Part shown: one piece after another, positions 16,569 to 26,939 of the stretch
Layout: every line of letters starts with the position of its first letter
Numbering within the stretch: the first letter of the stretch is position 1
Assembly: GCF_007954265.1 (NCBI RefSeq)
Contig: NZ_VOLS01000004.1
Location: forward strand, 1 to 64,000
Length of the DNA stretch: 64,000 nucleotides
Direction: 5' to 3'
Origin: Colwellia sp. C1TZA3
Lineage (GTDB): Bacteria; Pseudomonadota; Gammaproteobacteria; Enterobacterales; Alteromonadaceae
Notes under the pieces: model-generated
Seen by the model: the letters and a program-made list of their open reading frames with translations, nothing else
Databases searched by the model: none
What the model was told of the DNA's origin: nothing
Position numbers and translations under genes: made by a program

Positions 16569-17421
16569 AATATAGCTCTAATCGTGCTTGTTGATTAGCT
16601 AAAATTTCTTGTGTGTAACAGCTTGCCCTGTTTTTTAAGTGCTCTAATAACGCTGAAATTTGTTGGCTTGAAGCAGACAAGCGTTGAGCGGTTAAAATAG
16701 CGTTAGCTTGCGCCTGCCACAAGTCACTTCGGCCAGTATTAAGATCAAATGCTTTCAGTGTTTCTAAATTAGGGTACAAGCATGCTGAAGCACGGGGTAA
16801 TGTGTAAGCTATTTCAATGCCTTTGGGGTCTAGGTCGGTCATGCCAATAACAGGGCAACTTAAGCGCTGACACAATCGGTAAACACCGCCAAGTGCTTTG
16901 CCATGGCCACGGTAAATAAATAAAGCCTTTTGTACACTTTCTGGTAATAGCGGTTTTATTGTTATTAATGAGATAAAGACCTGTAAATTTTCACAAACGA
17001 CAACACAGTCATGCTCAATAGTTTGTATATCATGATATTGAAAGGTCATGGAGGTGTACTCAGGTATTGAGGTTACCTTATCATTAACTTTAATCTCGCC
17101 ATTTAATGACGCTATTCTGATGTCATTGTTCATTACCGCTGTAGTGTGCTGTTTTTCATTATGAACAAAGCCACTAACTTCAATTCTATTAAGCGCTTGT
17201 TTGGCCATTAGAAAACCATCAATGCTGCCTATTTCCTTATTAAACAACAAGGTCAGTTCGCTAAAGTCTTGTGAGCTCAGTCGTAGCGACTTACCAGCGA
17301 TTGTGCCTAAGCCATAGCTTGAATGTACCGACATAAACTGTGGCAGTGGTAATGTACCCGCGCGCTTTTTAAGTAGCTTCGCCAGTGTTGTCTTTTGTGG
17401 TTTTGTTAATAATTGAAGCAT
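16561..17421 (-). CDS. TOPRIM-domain protein of SMC-like operon (JetD/MksG-like, short)
   Basis: A 286-aa protein. The TOPRIM signature is visible: Glu144 in VVVCENLQ, and Asp196-x-Asp198 with Gly201 in MTDLDPKGIEIA. The layout resembles Wadjet JetD/MksG, whose TOPRIM nuclease cuts plasmid DNA. Those proteins are usually about 380-400 aa; here the N-terminal arm region is much shorter. It is the last gene of a four-gene operon and overlaps the preceding gene by 16 bases. Nuclease function is inferred from motif and context, not certain. Confidence 0.68.
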   Translation of the reverse strand: MLQLLTKPQKTTLAKLLKKRAGTLPLPQFMSVHSSYGLGTIAGKSLRLSSQDFSELTLLFNKEIGSIDGFLMAKQALNRIEVSGFVHNEKQHTTAVMNNDIRIASLNGEIKVNDKVTSIPEYTSMTFQYHDIQTIEHDCVVVCENLQVFISLITIKPLLPESVQKALFIYRGHGKALGGVYRLCQRLSCPVIGMTDLDPKGIEIAYTLPRASACLYPNLETLKAFDLNTGRSDLWQAQANAILTAQRLSASSQQISALLEHLKNRASCYTQEILANQQARLELYLF

Positions 17422-18626
17422 ATTGAAATATCTTTAATATCAAAGTTACCATTAAAAGATTTTGAGTAATTGCCTAGCGGTTTAAAAATGAAAAATTTAC
17501 TTTTTTCCGCGGGTAGTCTTAAAATCTCAGTATAGATGGCATCTAAAAACAATTGCGGTTTACATGCAGGTTTTAGTTGTTGGTAAATGTTATTCACTAA
17601 TACTTTATCACCTGGGGTTTTAATTAACGCTAACAATATATCTTCTAGCCATTTTGCGCCTATGGGTGTTTCAACGGCTTTTTCAACATCATCTTGCGTC
17701 ATATCAAGAGACGAATTATTGTCTCTTGCTTTTTTAAACCGCTCCCCTTCAACTAGGTTAAGGGATTGCGCAAGGTCAATTAAATCATTGCGCGTAAGTA
17801 AGCTAGACTCGTCAGGATAAACATCGATGTTTATCGCCTTAACTACGTTAGTTATGTTTGGCGGCATGCCCGTTTCTTCAACACCGATAAGATCACTAAA
17901 ATCATGATCGGTTTTTGTGTCAAAGTATTGTTTAAATTGCCTAACAAGCTTACCTCTACCTTCGAGTTTTCTAAAGCCAATCAACAAGGCTTGCATCAGT
18001 GTCAGTGCATTAATTAATTCTTTAATCGCACTTTGTTTACCACCAAACAGGTCGTTATTAATAATAGATCGCAGTCGTAAGTCGGTGATGGGCCTTTCTA
18101 ACAATTCAGCTTCATCGATAATATTTAAAGCTTGTCTGAGAGTTCTTGCTTCTGAAATTGCTTGCTCATTTTCTTTACGCTTTGCCGATATTGAATGGAC
18201 ATAACCAAATTGATTTTCAATGCGGTTTCTTAATTGTTGTATGTTGTTGTTTATACCATCGAGTAATTGATAAATCGAGTCAATAACCAGTCTTTTATAC
18301 CTATCGCTGTCATTATATGCGCCAAGGGTATTTGAATGGTTTAGTTGATTTATATTAAATAAAATACTGCGCCAATAACCACCCACATCAACATTAATAG
18401 CAAGTGACCTTTCGGTTTTAAGGGCATTTTCTAAAAAATTTTGAAAAGTGCTGCTTAATCTTATGCTCCCTGATGCCGTTTCAAAAGCCAGGTTATAATT
18501 GTGCAGTTCATCAAAACCCTTAAGCGCTTCTTCTGTAGGCGGAAGTAGTCCCTCGGTTATGATGGTATCAATGGTTGGTGCGTGCTTTGCCAACATACGA
18601 AACATTTTAATCATGGCACCCGACAT
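17406..18626 (-). CDS. Kleisin-like condensin subunit of the SMC-like operon (JetA/MksF-like)
   Basis: A 406-aa protein with helical, coiled-coil-prone sequence in the middle (HSISAKRKENEQAISEAR) and an N-terminal region that could form a winged helix. There is no enzymatic motif. Its position, size and one-base TAATG overlap with the preceding MukE-like gene fit a MukF/MksF/JetA kleisin that bridges the SMC heads. I assign it by operon logic and general character; sequence alone does not prove the family. Confidence 0.55.
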   Translation of the reverse strand: MSGAMIKMFRMLAKHAPTIDTIITEGLLPPTEEALKGFDELHNYNLAFETASGSIRLSSTFQNFLENALKTERSLAINVDVGGYWRSILFNINQLNHSNTLGAYNDSDRYKRLVIDSIYQLLDGINNNIQQLRNRIENQFGYVHSISAKRKENEQAISEARTLRQALNIIDEAELLERPITDLRLRSIINNDLFGGKQSAIKELINALTLMQALLIGFRKLEGRGKLVRQFKQYFDTKTDHDFSDLIGVEETGMPPNITNVVKAINIDVYPDESSLLTRNDLIDLAQSLNLVEGERFKKARDNNSSLDMTQDDVEKAVETPIGAKWLEDILLALIKTPGDKVLVNNIYQQLKPACKPQLFLDAIYTEILRLPAEKSKFFIFKPLGNYSKSFNGNFDIKDISICFNY

Positions 18627-19261
18627 TATATCAATTCATCCTGTACTGGCTCATCTAAATCAATGTCATCAAATTTTTCAGCTTGATAAGTCATAATAAA
18701 TTCCATCAAGTTAATATAGTAGGCAAGCTTACCCGTACAAAGATAGATATCTATTTTTGGTTCAATTTGTTTTAAAATTTCAGTTTTAACCAGGCTATTA
18801 ATCAGTTGTTTGGTTTTATCAAAAACACTGCCTTTTAACTGACCTTTTATCTGGATAATGATCCGGTCTAAAGATTTTAACAATGATTTATCGTTTTCAA
18901 TTTTACTGACAATTTGAGCCAAATGAATCTCATCACCGGTGTAAAGTGAACGTTCGTCATTACTCACACGCATCATTAAACTCAAAAATTCAACTACCGG
19001 CCTTATTTCTTGCTGAGTTTGTTTAAATACCACTCTTGATGCTCGCCTTCTATCAGGGGTCATAGACTCGTAGGACGCATAATAGAATTCGTGATCAATA
19101 TGAGATAATGTTTTAGAGGTCTGGTACAAGTACGCTTGCACACGTTCTCTGTTGATGTCTGAGCTTAAAAAATCATAACTTACAGCACAGGTTATTGGGC
19201 AAATAAATTTACCTTCTAAAAGTGACTCTACGGTGTTGGTAAACACTTCATCAAAAATCAT
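18626..19261 (-). CDS. MukE-like condensin accessory subunit (JetB/MksE-like)
   Basis: A 211-aa protein. The N-terminal LLEGKFICPI and the YLYQTSKTLSHID region, followed by a charged ESMTPDRRRASRVV stretch, resemble MukE/MksE winged-helix proteins. The ATG overlaps the stop of the SMC-like gene (ATGA), so translation is coupled. It would bind the kleisin-like protein and regulate DNA loading. Family assignment rests mainly on size, order and partial resemblance. Confidence 0.55.
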   Translation of the reverse strand: MIFDEVFTNTVESLLEGKFICPITCAVSYDFLSSDINRERVQAYLYQTSKTLSHIDHEFYYASYESMTPDRRRASRVVFKQTQQEIRPVVEFLSLMMRVSNDERSLYTGDEIHLAQIVSKIENDKSLLKSLDRIIIQIKGQLKGSVFDKTKQLINSLVKTEILKQIEPKIDIYLCTGKLAYYINLMEFIMTYQAEKFDDIDLDEPVQDELI

Positions 19262-22200
19262 GATTGGGTGCCTACTGTACTCGTTTGGGCGGCACTTATT
19301 GCTTTTAGCAGCGGATCATCACTGGCGGTGATTTGTTCAAACCTATTTTTGGGTTTATTAATAAAGTAGCGTTTGTGGTAAACACCCATGAAGTTATTAT
19401 CAGCATTGGGAATGGCAGTAAAAATAGTATCATTTTCTTTATCAAACATAGCAAATAGTGAATCAACATTTTCAACTGAAATTTCACCTAATTCATCAAC
19501 ACCATATAAAATATCAACATTTTGTGAGCCCTTGATCATAGAGCCTAATGAAGTGGTAAATGCCAGCAAAATTAAGTAACTCATGCCATTAGAAGAGATA
19601 TCTTTTAGATCATTACCAGAGCGCGCAATTTTACTTTCATTATTCACTACAGCTTCAAAAGAAATATCGTATAAGTTAGAGTGCCTTTCTACCAGTTTAT
19701 TATTGGTAAATTTTGTCAACACTTCTGACATAGCGACGCCATATTTTTCAGGAGGTAGGGTTTGTTGATTGTCTTTAGTCCAAGCTTCATAGGTTTTTTT
19801 AAATGCCTTTAAGGCGGAAAAAACTTCGTGAGATTCGAGTAAAGGTGTTAGGTTAATGGATATTTTACCTAAGGCGCTAAACACGGTCTTTTTCTCTAGA
19901 TAGCTATTAACTCTTGAGCTAAAGGCGTTGATCTCAACTTCATAACGTTTGAGCTGATCATAAAAACCAGATAATTCCATACCTCGTAGTGCCGCATTCT
20001 CGATGATTAAATCACGCACGTCGTTAATCACTAACGGTAACTCTTTAACAATATAATCTGAAATAACCCTTAGATTAGGATCTATATCTAAGGCATTGTT
20101 TTTAATATCAATAGATTTCTTTATCGCACTATTCAAATGTATATTCATTTGAGAGATAACTTGTTCAGCGTGACCTTTGATGCTTTTTAATGCCTTGCGA
20201 TGGCTTTTTAATATGTTATCTAATTCACCGCAGATTGTTTCAAATGAATGTGCTTCTAGTGTGCTAGTCGCTGGTTTAAATTCCGCTAATCGGCTGGTTA
20301 AACGTAATGCCATTTCATGCTTTTCCCTGACCTTGGACAGCTTAGCCGTGATTGCGTCACGATTGATAATAAAAGCCACTTTATCGGTTTTAATCATCTC
20401 AGTAAGTTCAGTTAGTGATTGAGTCAGGTTTGTCACCGCTTGTGAAGCCTTAAAAGATTTATTATTAAGGCTTTCAAGTTGACTGTAAGTGTTGCTCATA
20501 AAGGCGTTATAACTGCTAATAATACCCGGAGCATTTTTAAGTCGACTAAGCTGTTTTTCTAAAGTGGCTATTTCATTATCAAGTTTGTTTAGTGTCTCAG
20601 TATCAATGTTTTTGTCATTTAATTGATTTTTTTCGTCTGCTTTTAAACGACTGATTACTAAAGCGTATTCAGTATCATTTTGGTTTATTTTTTCTTCTGT
20701 CTGCTTGATAAAGCCTTCTAACTCAACATTTTGACCCATGTATTGTTCTTGTAAACTTTGCATACGTGCTAAGTGCTGTTGATTAATGTTAGTTAACTTT
20801 TCTTGGTTTTCTCGACCCAGTTTACCCAGAGCATTGTTAAGCGCTTTAGCTTCAGCCTCTAAGGCTAATTTTGCTTGGGAAATTTCATTTTTTTGCTCAG
20901 TGTTGAGCTGATTAATGTTGGCATTGATCGATTCGAGTAATTGATTTTTTAACGCTATATTGGCTTTAATCTTAATAATGTCTTGTTGCTGAGCATTTTG
21001 CTCGTTGGCAATTTCTTTAACTTTGTATGACAGTTTTTCTTTGGTCTCATTGAGTTGCAGAATATGGCGGTCAATTTGTTCGATTTCGGCGCTAATGCTG
21101 TCACTTGTTTTGGCAAACTCATTATAAACACGAGCCCAATCTAGCCTTAAGCCTTTGAAGTTATTTTTTGATTGTTCGGCTGTAAAGTCAGGATTAAGAT
21201 TGGTTGACGCTAATACGGCTGGCGCAAGAAACTTACCAATACTTTCAGACCAGTCATCAACGTTGTTCAACAAAAACTCATGCAGTGAATGTTTTTTTGG
21301 ATTGAGTAGCCGCTCTAAATCAGTTTTTGCTGATATTTTAGTTTTTATTTCGTTGGCTATCTTGGCCATTTCGCTAAGTATTTTATCAGTTTCCATCGCA
21401 CTGCTTTGCGCTTGACGCTCAAAATAAATGGCTTGCCTTGAATCTGCGTTAAGTTTTTCGTTCGCCCGTTGCAATTCTTCTTGTGCTAATTTAATTTGTG
21501 CTCTTGTTTCCTTACTGACATCAACACTCTGTAATTTAAAATGACAATGATTGAGTTTATTTTCATAATCAGCAGAAAGCTGCTGTAATTGATTTTCATT
21601 TTCTCGAATCGCTGTTTTTAGATCATAGCCCGCGTCGCTCATTACACTGCTTTGTGTTGCAGTAATATCGTTATATTCAGCTTTGGCAACATTAAATTGG
21701 TTAGTAAGTTGATCCTTTAAGCTATAAAACTGTGCTTGTCGTTTGGACTTAAGTTTGTCAAATTTAACGGTAATGTTTTGAGCTTCATCGAGTAAGTTTA
21801 CTTTTTCAACACTGGCATTATCAAGTTGTGCTTGATAGTTGTTGATATTGGCATAGTCACTTTTTAAGGTGCCAACATCTTTTTCTTCCCAGGAAATTTT
21901 TTCGGCTTCAATGGTCTCTATTTGTCTTTTAGCAGCGTCAACTAGACGGTTATTGTCACTGACTTGATCGGCTAAGCTATTTTTTTCATCGGAGTTCTTA
22001 AGGTTTTCAAGCGATTTGGCGCTGTTTAATGTTGCTAGCTCAGTCGTTAATACTTCAAGTGAGTGGTTGAATTGTTCGGTATAGGCTAACAAGTTGTGTT
22101 TATATGCACTCAACATGGCTTCAGAACTCTCTGCCGTATAGAGTGATTTAGATAGTTTAGGTAGTATGCTACTCGCTAAATCATCATAAGTTTTAAGCGC

Positions 22201-22929
22201 GTTATAATCGGTTTTCCAAACAGATAAGCTCGCTACGTCCATATTAAACTCAAGCTCATTCTTGCCACCGTTGAGCATAATAGACGATAGCAGTTCTTTA
22301 ATACGTTTAAAGTCTGTGTTGCGCTCCAGTGCTGCACCAACTACTGTGTTGAGCATTGATAAATTTTTGCCTGGCGCGGCAAGAGAAAATCTATGCTTTG
22401 CTTCTGTCAGATCCTTATCACTAAATACAGCCGTACCGAGAATAATTTTTTGATAATGTGATGGCGAAGATACCGCTTTAACAGGCACGTGTTTTAAATG
22501 GAAATGGCGATAAATATTTGTACAGGGAATTAAATTTAGTGTGCCATCTGGCGAAGGTTCAGCAGTATAGTCGGCAAGTTCAAACGGCTTATCTACAAAT
22601 AGGTAGTTTATACTTTCATTCTTACTAAAACACACGGCTTGCTTAATGCCTGAGTGAGTTTGATATTCAAAAACAATATAACTGGTTAATCTAGGTAGGT
22701 AATAGTTGACAAAAGATTCTCTGATTTTACCGCGTACTTTGACGACATCACCGGGTGCATCAGCAAAGAATATTCTCACCAGTTTTAAAAAGGTGGTTTT
22801 ACCTGCCGCATTAGTGCCACTGAGATTAGTATGGCCACTGACATCAACTTCAACCCTTCTCCCCTTAAAGTAGCTATCAATCAAAATTATGCGTAATAAC
22901 TTGCTGTTGGGTGTAACTTTCAATGTCAT
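19258..22929 (-). CDS. SMC-like coiled-coil ATPase (DUF3584/MukB-like; JetC analogue)
   Basis: A 1223-aa protein. Walker A is GTNAAGKTT at residues 38-46. YYLPR follows at 76-80; GKT plus YLP is what I recall for DUF3584. Residues about 240-1000 are mostly coiled coil with long Glu/Lys/Gln/Asn-rich helices. The C-terminal head has a signature-like SNGMSYLILLAF and Walker B ILYGVDELGEIS near 1140-1150. It is the motor of a bacterial condensin-type complex and is first in the operon. In Wadjet the order is A-B-C-D; here the SMC gene comes first (C-B-A-D). Confidence 0.8.
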   Translation of the reverse strand: MTLKVTPNSKLLRIILIDSYFKGRRVEVDVSGHTNLSGTNAAGKTTFLKLVRIFFADAPGDVVKVRGKIRESFVNYYLPRLTSYIVFEYQTHSGIKQAVCFSKNESINYLFVDKPFELADYTAEPSPDGTLNLIPCTNIYRHFHLKHVPVKAVSSPSHYQKIILGTAVFSDKDLTEAKHRFSLAAPGKNLSMLNTVVGAALERNTDFKRIKELLSSIMLNGGKNELEFNMDVASLSVWKTDYNALKTYDDLASSILPKLSKSLYTAESSEAMLSAYKHNLLAYTEQFNHSLEVLTTELATLNSAKSLENLKNSDEKNSLADQVSDNNRLVDAAKRQIETIEAEKISWEEKDVGTLKSDYANINNYQAQLDNASVEKVNLLDEAQNITVKFDKLKSKRQAQFYSLKDQLTNQFNVAKAEYNDITATQSSVMSDAGYDLKTAIRENENQLQQLSADYENKLNHCHFKLQSVDVSKETRAQIKLAQEELQRANEKLNADSRQAIYFERQAQSSAMETDKILSEMAKIANEIKTKISAKTDLERLLNPKKHSLHEFLLNNVDDWSESIGKFLAPAVLASTNLNPDFTAEQSKNNFKGLRLDWARVYNEFAKTSDSISAEIEQIDRHILQLNETKEKLSYKVKEIANEQNAQQQDIIKIKANIALKNQLLESINANINQLNTEQKNEISQAKLALEAEAKALNNALGKLGRENQEKLTNINQQHLARMQSLQEQYMGQNVELEGFIKQTEEKINQNDTEYALVISRLKADEKNQLNDKNIDTETLNKLDNEIATLEKQLSRLKNAPGIISSYNAFMSNTYSQLESLNNKSFKASQAVTNLTQSLTELTEMIKTDKVAFIINRDAITAKLSKVREKHEMALRLTSRLAEFKPATSTLEAHSFETICGELDNILKSHRKALKSIKGHAEQVISQMNIHLNSAIKKSIDIKNNALDIDPNLRVISDYIVKELPLVINDVRDLIIENAALRGMELSGFYDQLKRYEVEINAFSSRVNSYLEKKTVFSALGKISINLTPLLESHEVFSALKAFKKTYEAWTKDNQQTLPPEKYGVAMSEVLTKFTNNKLVERHSNLYDISFEAVVNNESKIARSGNDLKDISSNGMSYLILLAFTTSLGSMIKGSQNVDILYGVDELGEISVENVDSLFAMFDKENDTIFTAIPNADNNFMGVYHKRYFINKPKNRFEQITASDDPLLKAISAAQTSTVGTQS

Positions 22930-23184
22930 TTATTTTCCTATTAACGGTGTTTTTTATACTTTAATCTACTGGTTATTAGTGTAATACGACTTGCTCATTG
23001 ACACCATGATCCGAACAGATAATATTGAATTTTGGTTTGCACAGAGGTTGAAGTTAACACTTTAGAAGTATGTTTTCGCGGCTGCTTTTAAAGCAATCAA
23101 ACATCTCAAAGGTAACCCATCATATCGATTAAGCACAGAGCGATGTAGTTCGGGGTGAACTTGACATTAACTAACATTATCTGC

Positions 23185-23216
23185 TGAAAAAATGACAGTA
23201 TGAAAAAATGACAGTA
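23185..23216. repeat. 16-bp tandem duplication in the 22930-23788 gene-free stretch
   Basis: TGAAAAAATGACAGTA is present twice, head to tail. The stretch 22930-23788 lies upstream of the SMC operon and probably holds its promoter, but I could not pick a convincing one. No gene is seen there. Confidence 0.8.
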
Positions 23217-23441
23217 TATTGCAGTGAATTTAGACATAAAGCGGTTTACGTTAAAATCACTTAAATCAATTTAAACAAGCCTAGAAATACATTTTTACCA
23301 ACATTAGATGCTATTTTAACCTTTTTGATGAACGGTAATTGTCTACTGTAAGAGAATTAACGCTTGGTTTATTCTGATTAAATTAACTGGAAAGATAATC
23401 TAAAAGCAATGATGCCAATATGATAAAAAACGGGTGATTTA

Positions 23442-23530
23442 ATACCAGTTTCATTGATTATCTGATCTACTTTATATGCAGAGAAAACAGCCCAATACAA
23501 GGCATAAAATTTAGTCAGTCGTTATTTTTA
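23442..23530 (+). repeat. Partial divergent repeat B relative
   Basis: It starts ATACCAGTTTCATTGATTA and continues through ATACAAGGCATAAAATTTAG, matching the left half of family B. The right half is not recognisable. Confidence 0.6.
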
Positions 23531-23788
23531 TCGATAGAAATGATCATAAAATTAGTGGGATTGTTATAACTACCCTAGGAGAAGAAATAGGATGTTTCTG
23601 TGATTTGATAAGAATAGTCAACAATGACATTAATGAAAGCGGTGTAAGATTTAATGTATAAGGTATTAAAAGCTATTTACACTTTATTACTAAAAATAAA
23701 AACAGCTTGGTTGTTTAGCATATCAATAAGGCTGTTCATTAACTGCTTGCCTAAGCGCTTACTCGACAAACATTAATAAGTACGTAAA

Positions 23789-24337
23789 CTAAAAATAGCT
23801 AACGTAATCTTCAAATTCTCGGATTTTTTTCATCGGTAATTCTTTTGACTTTTCACCAATATAAATAAAGCCAACAATTTCCTCATGTAGCTCAATATTT
23901 AGACGCGCTTTGACTAAAGGGTGATAACTCATTTCACCGGTGCGCCACATAGCGCCTAGATTTAAGGTCGTTGCTGCCATCTGCATTGCGTGCGCTGCAC
24001 ACCCTGCTGCGATTAGCTGTTCTTGCTTAGGCACTTTAACGTGTTGATGAAACTTAGTACTAATAACGATAATTAAAGGCGCACGAAAAGGCATTTTAGC
24101 CGCTTTCTCTATTTTAACTTCATCGCCACCATCACTAACAACCGCTGATTTGAACGCTTTGCTTAACTTTGTCAGCCCTTCATCTTTAACGATGGTAAAT
24201 CGCCATGGTGTTAAACCTGCATGGTCAGGAACACGCATACCAGCCTTAATAATATCATTAATAACCTGCTCATCAGGGCTATTGCCATGTAAATTAGGGT
24301 TAGACTGACGAGTATGTAAAAACTCCAAAACGTTCAT
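23789..24337 (-). CDS. Nitroreductase family protein (YdjA-like)
   Basis: A 182-aa FMN-dependent nitroreductase-fold protein. The N-terminal HTRQSNPNL and RVPDHAGLTPWRF stretches form the FMN-binding start, and GAMWRTGEMSY is the C-terminal FMN-contact region, as in E. coli YdjA. These small cytoplasmic oxidoreductases use NAD(P)H; the physiological substrate is unknown. It is monocistronic. The divergent gap 24338-24678 holds no other gene that I see. Confidence 0.85.
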   Translation of the reverse strand: MNVLEFLHTRQSNPNLHGNSPDEQVINDIIKAGMRVPDHAGLTPWRFTIVKDEGLTKLSKAFKSAVVSDGGDEVKIEKAAKMPFRAPLIIVISTKFHQHVKVPKQEQLIAAGCAAHAMQMAATTLNLGAMWRTGEMSYHPLVKARLNIELHEEIVGFIYIGEKSKELPMKKIREFEDYVSYF

Positions 24338-24678
24338 AAAACTGTAGATTCCTGTTGTTTTGTTCTTTATGACTTAATCAATAGTAGGCTGTTTAATGTT
24401 CAACCAGTATTAGTACGTTTAAATGCTATCTCTTTGTTATCGCGTACATTAAAACTTATTTTCCATTAAAATCATACAAGTTAATCGTTTTATCTTATTT
24501 TATATACGAAACAGCTTATAAATCGGATCAGCAATATATCAACAGTAGAACGTGATTGGCCATAATTTCTTTCAATTATCTAAAAGACAAAAATATTTAC
24601 ATTTACGACTACTTAAACGAGGCAATTTTCAGTAGCATATGGTTATCTAATATTAAAGCAAACGATAGACAGCGTTTT

Positions 24679-26541
24679 ATGAAAGAAAAAAAAAGTACGA
24701 TAGCAAGAATAACCTTAGGGCTATTTAGCTTGCTCAATACCTCGCGAAAAATCATTATTAATTTAGTGTTTTTTACTGTGCTATTAATTTTTATTATCGC
24801 TATTACTCGTGATGAAAAAAATATTACCGTTAAACCAGGATCAGCGCTAATATTGAATATACGTGGTGATATTGTTGAACAAAAACATGATATTGATCCA
24901 ATGGACGCTTTTATTAGCGAAGCACTTGAGCAACCTGATACCGCCACTGAAGTATTAATCACTGATATATTATCAGTGATTAAACATGCAGAAACTGACG
25001 AGCGCATTAGTGCGATAGTGCTAGATCTAGAAAACATGCAAGGCTCAGGCATTACCAAACTAAGTGATATAGCCAAAGCATTAACACAATTTAAAAGTCA
25101 GGGTAAAAAAATAATCGCTATTGGTGAGCAATACAGCCAAAACCAGTATTACTTGGCCAGTTATGCCGATGACATTTGGCTTAATCCTAAAGGCTGGATG
25201 TTATTAGACGGTTATGGACGTTATCAACTGTACTTTAAGTCTGCTTTAGAAAAGCTTGCAATTAGTCAGCATATTTTTCGCGTTGGCACATATAAATCAG
25301 CGGTTGAACCCTACATTCGCGACAATATGTCAGCCGCGGCTAAAGAAGCTAACCAAGTATGGTTGAGCGATCTTTGGCAGCAATATAAAATTGATGTTGC
25401 CCAACAACGTAACTTTGCAGTCAGTAACTTTGATGAAAACATTGATGTCTTAGTCACCAAACTAAAAGCAGCTAATGGTAATGTTGCCGAATATGCTTTA
25501 GCTAATAACTGGGTTGATGCCTTAAAAACACGAGAACAGGTGCAGCAAGACTTGATCAATGTTATTGGTAGTGACGGCAATAAAGGTTATAAAAATATCG
25601 CTTTTAATGATTATTTAACCCTGATCAACGCGAACACCTCGATGGAAAGTCTCAATGAAAATAAGATTGCGGTTATCGTAGCTAAAGGCACAATTTTAGC
25701 CGGTAACCAAAAACCTGGTACCATTGGTGGCACAAGTACCGCTGCTTTATTACGTGAAGCACGTGACAATAAAAGCGTTAAAGCCGTGGTACTTCGTGTC
25801 GACAGCCCCGGTGGTAGCGCATACGCTTCAGAAATTATCCGCCAAGAAGTCGAATTATTAAAAGCAGCTGGCAAACCTGTGGTTGCTTCAATGGGAACTT
25901 ATGCCGCATCAGGGGGTTATTGGATATCTGCCCCTGCTGATAAAATTTATGCATCACCCACCACTATTACTGGTTCAATTGGCATATTTGGTTTTTTTAT
26001 GACCTTTGAAAATACTTTAAGTAAATTAGGTATTCATACCGATGGTGTTGGTACCACAGATATTGCTGGTTTTGGCATCACACGTGAATTAACCCCAGGT
26101 ATGGCTAATATTATACAATTAAATATCGAACGGGGTTATCGTGACTTTATTGAATTGGTGGCAAATAATCGAAATATGACAACTGAGCAAGTTGACGCAA
26201 TCGCTCAAGGCCGTGTATGGTCAGGGTCAAAAGCCTTGGAACTTGGTTTAGTTGACGCGTTGGGCAACCTTGACAACGCTATTGAAGCAGCAGCCGAACT
26301 AGCAAACTTAGAAGATTACGATAAGCTGTTAATTGAAAAAGAGAAAAGTCCCCGTGCGCTGCTATTACAAAGTTTACTTGGGCAGGCGTTGATATTGTTT
26401 GGTCAGCCAACAAACAGCTATTACAGTGAAAATACGCTCACTAGCCTTATTAGTACACTGTCGCTTGAACTTAAGCAACTAGCGCAATTAAATGATCCGC
26501 AAGGTATTTATTCATTTTGCCTCGCCTGTGACATTGAATAA
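24679..26541 (+). CDS. sppA: Signal peptide peptidase SppA (67K type)
   Basis: A 620-aa inner-membrane serine protease that degrades cleaved signal peptides. The membrane anchor is near residues 24-42. The catalytic dyad is Lys206 (GTYKSAVEP, N-terminal domain) and Ser411 (TYAASGGYW, C-terminal domain), as in tetrameric E. coli SppA. ATG 24679 was chosen over the frame's TTG 24556 because it gives the family length and a basic start before the anchor. It is followed, after repeats and a terminator, by ansA, a neighbour pairing also seen in enterics. Confidence 0.93.
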   Translation: MKEKKSTIARITLGLFSLLNTSRKIIINLVFFTVLLIFIIAITRDEKNITVKPGSALILNIRGDIVEQKHDIDPMDAFISEALEQPDTATEVLITDILSVIKHAETDERISAIVLDLENMQGSGITKLSDIAKALTQFKSQGKKIIAIGEQYSQNQYYLASYADDIWLNPKGWMLLDGYGRYQLYFKSALEKLAISQHIFRVGTYKSAVEPYIRDNMSAAAKEANQVWLSDLWQQYKIDVAQQRNFAVSNFDENIDVLVTKLKAANGNVAEYALANNWVDALKTREQVQQDLINVIGSDGNKGYKNIAFNDYLTLINANTSMESLNENKIAVIVAKGTILAGNQKPGTIGGTSTAALLREARDNKSVKAVVLRVDSPGGSAYASEIIRQEVELLKAAGKPVVASMGTYAASGGYWISAPADKIYASPTTITGSIGIFGFFMTFENTLSKLGIHTDGVGTTDIAGFGITRELTPGMANIIQLNIERGYRDFIELVANNRNMTTEQVDAIAQGRVWSGSKALELGLVDALGNLDNAIEAAAELANLEDYDKLLIEKEKSPRALLLQSLLGQALILFGQPTNSYYSENTLTSLISTLSLELKQLAQLNDPQGIYSFCLACDIE

Positions 26542-26561
26542 TGTTTTAACTTAAACAACAT

Positions 26562-26770
26562 AATGCCAATTTGATTAATTAGATGGTCTACTTTATACAC
26601 AGGAAAAACGACACAATATAAGGTATTTATTTCAATAACTTGTTGTTCAGAATAATAGGCGCCTGCATTGTCTAATAAACTGCATCAATGCAGCGATAAT
26701 GAGTAAATAAATAACGCCGTAGTGGGTTGTTTTAGCCAGGTGAAATGATCAGATAATTAATCAGATTGGT
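26562..26770 (+). repeat. Long divergent repeat B relative
   Basis: It begins AATGCCAATTTGATTAATTA and ends AGATAATTAATCAGATTGGT. The termini match family B but the interior is different and about 45 bases longer, with the palindromic stretch GCATTG...GCATCAATGC inside. It is followed almost directly by a full B copy. Confidence 0.6.
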
Positions 26771-26773
26771 CTA

Positions 26774-26935
26774 ATACCAATTTGATTAACTAAGTGATCA
26801 CCTTTTTCATGAGGAAAAATGGACAAATACAAGGCATAAAATTTAGTCAGTAGTTATTCACCTTATAAATTTTATAACGCTGTCGTTATTCATTTTAACC
26901 CTTAAAAATGAGCAGGTAATTAATCAACTTGGTAT
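26774..26935 (+). repeat. Dispersed repeat family B, copy 3
   Basis: A full 162-bp forward copy with a few substitutions, placed between sppA and its terminator. Confidence 0.9.
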
Positions 26936-26939
26936 AAGT

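Noticed and set aside
24556-24678. Longer start for sppA
   Set aside because: The TTG start adds 41 residues absent from the family; ATG 24679 gives the expected 620 residues.
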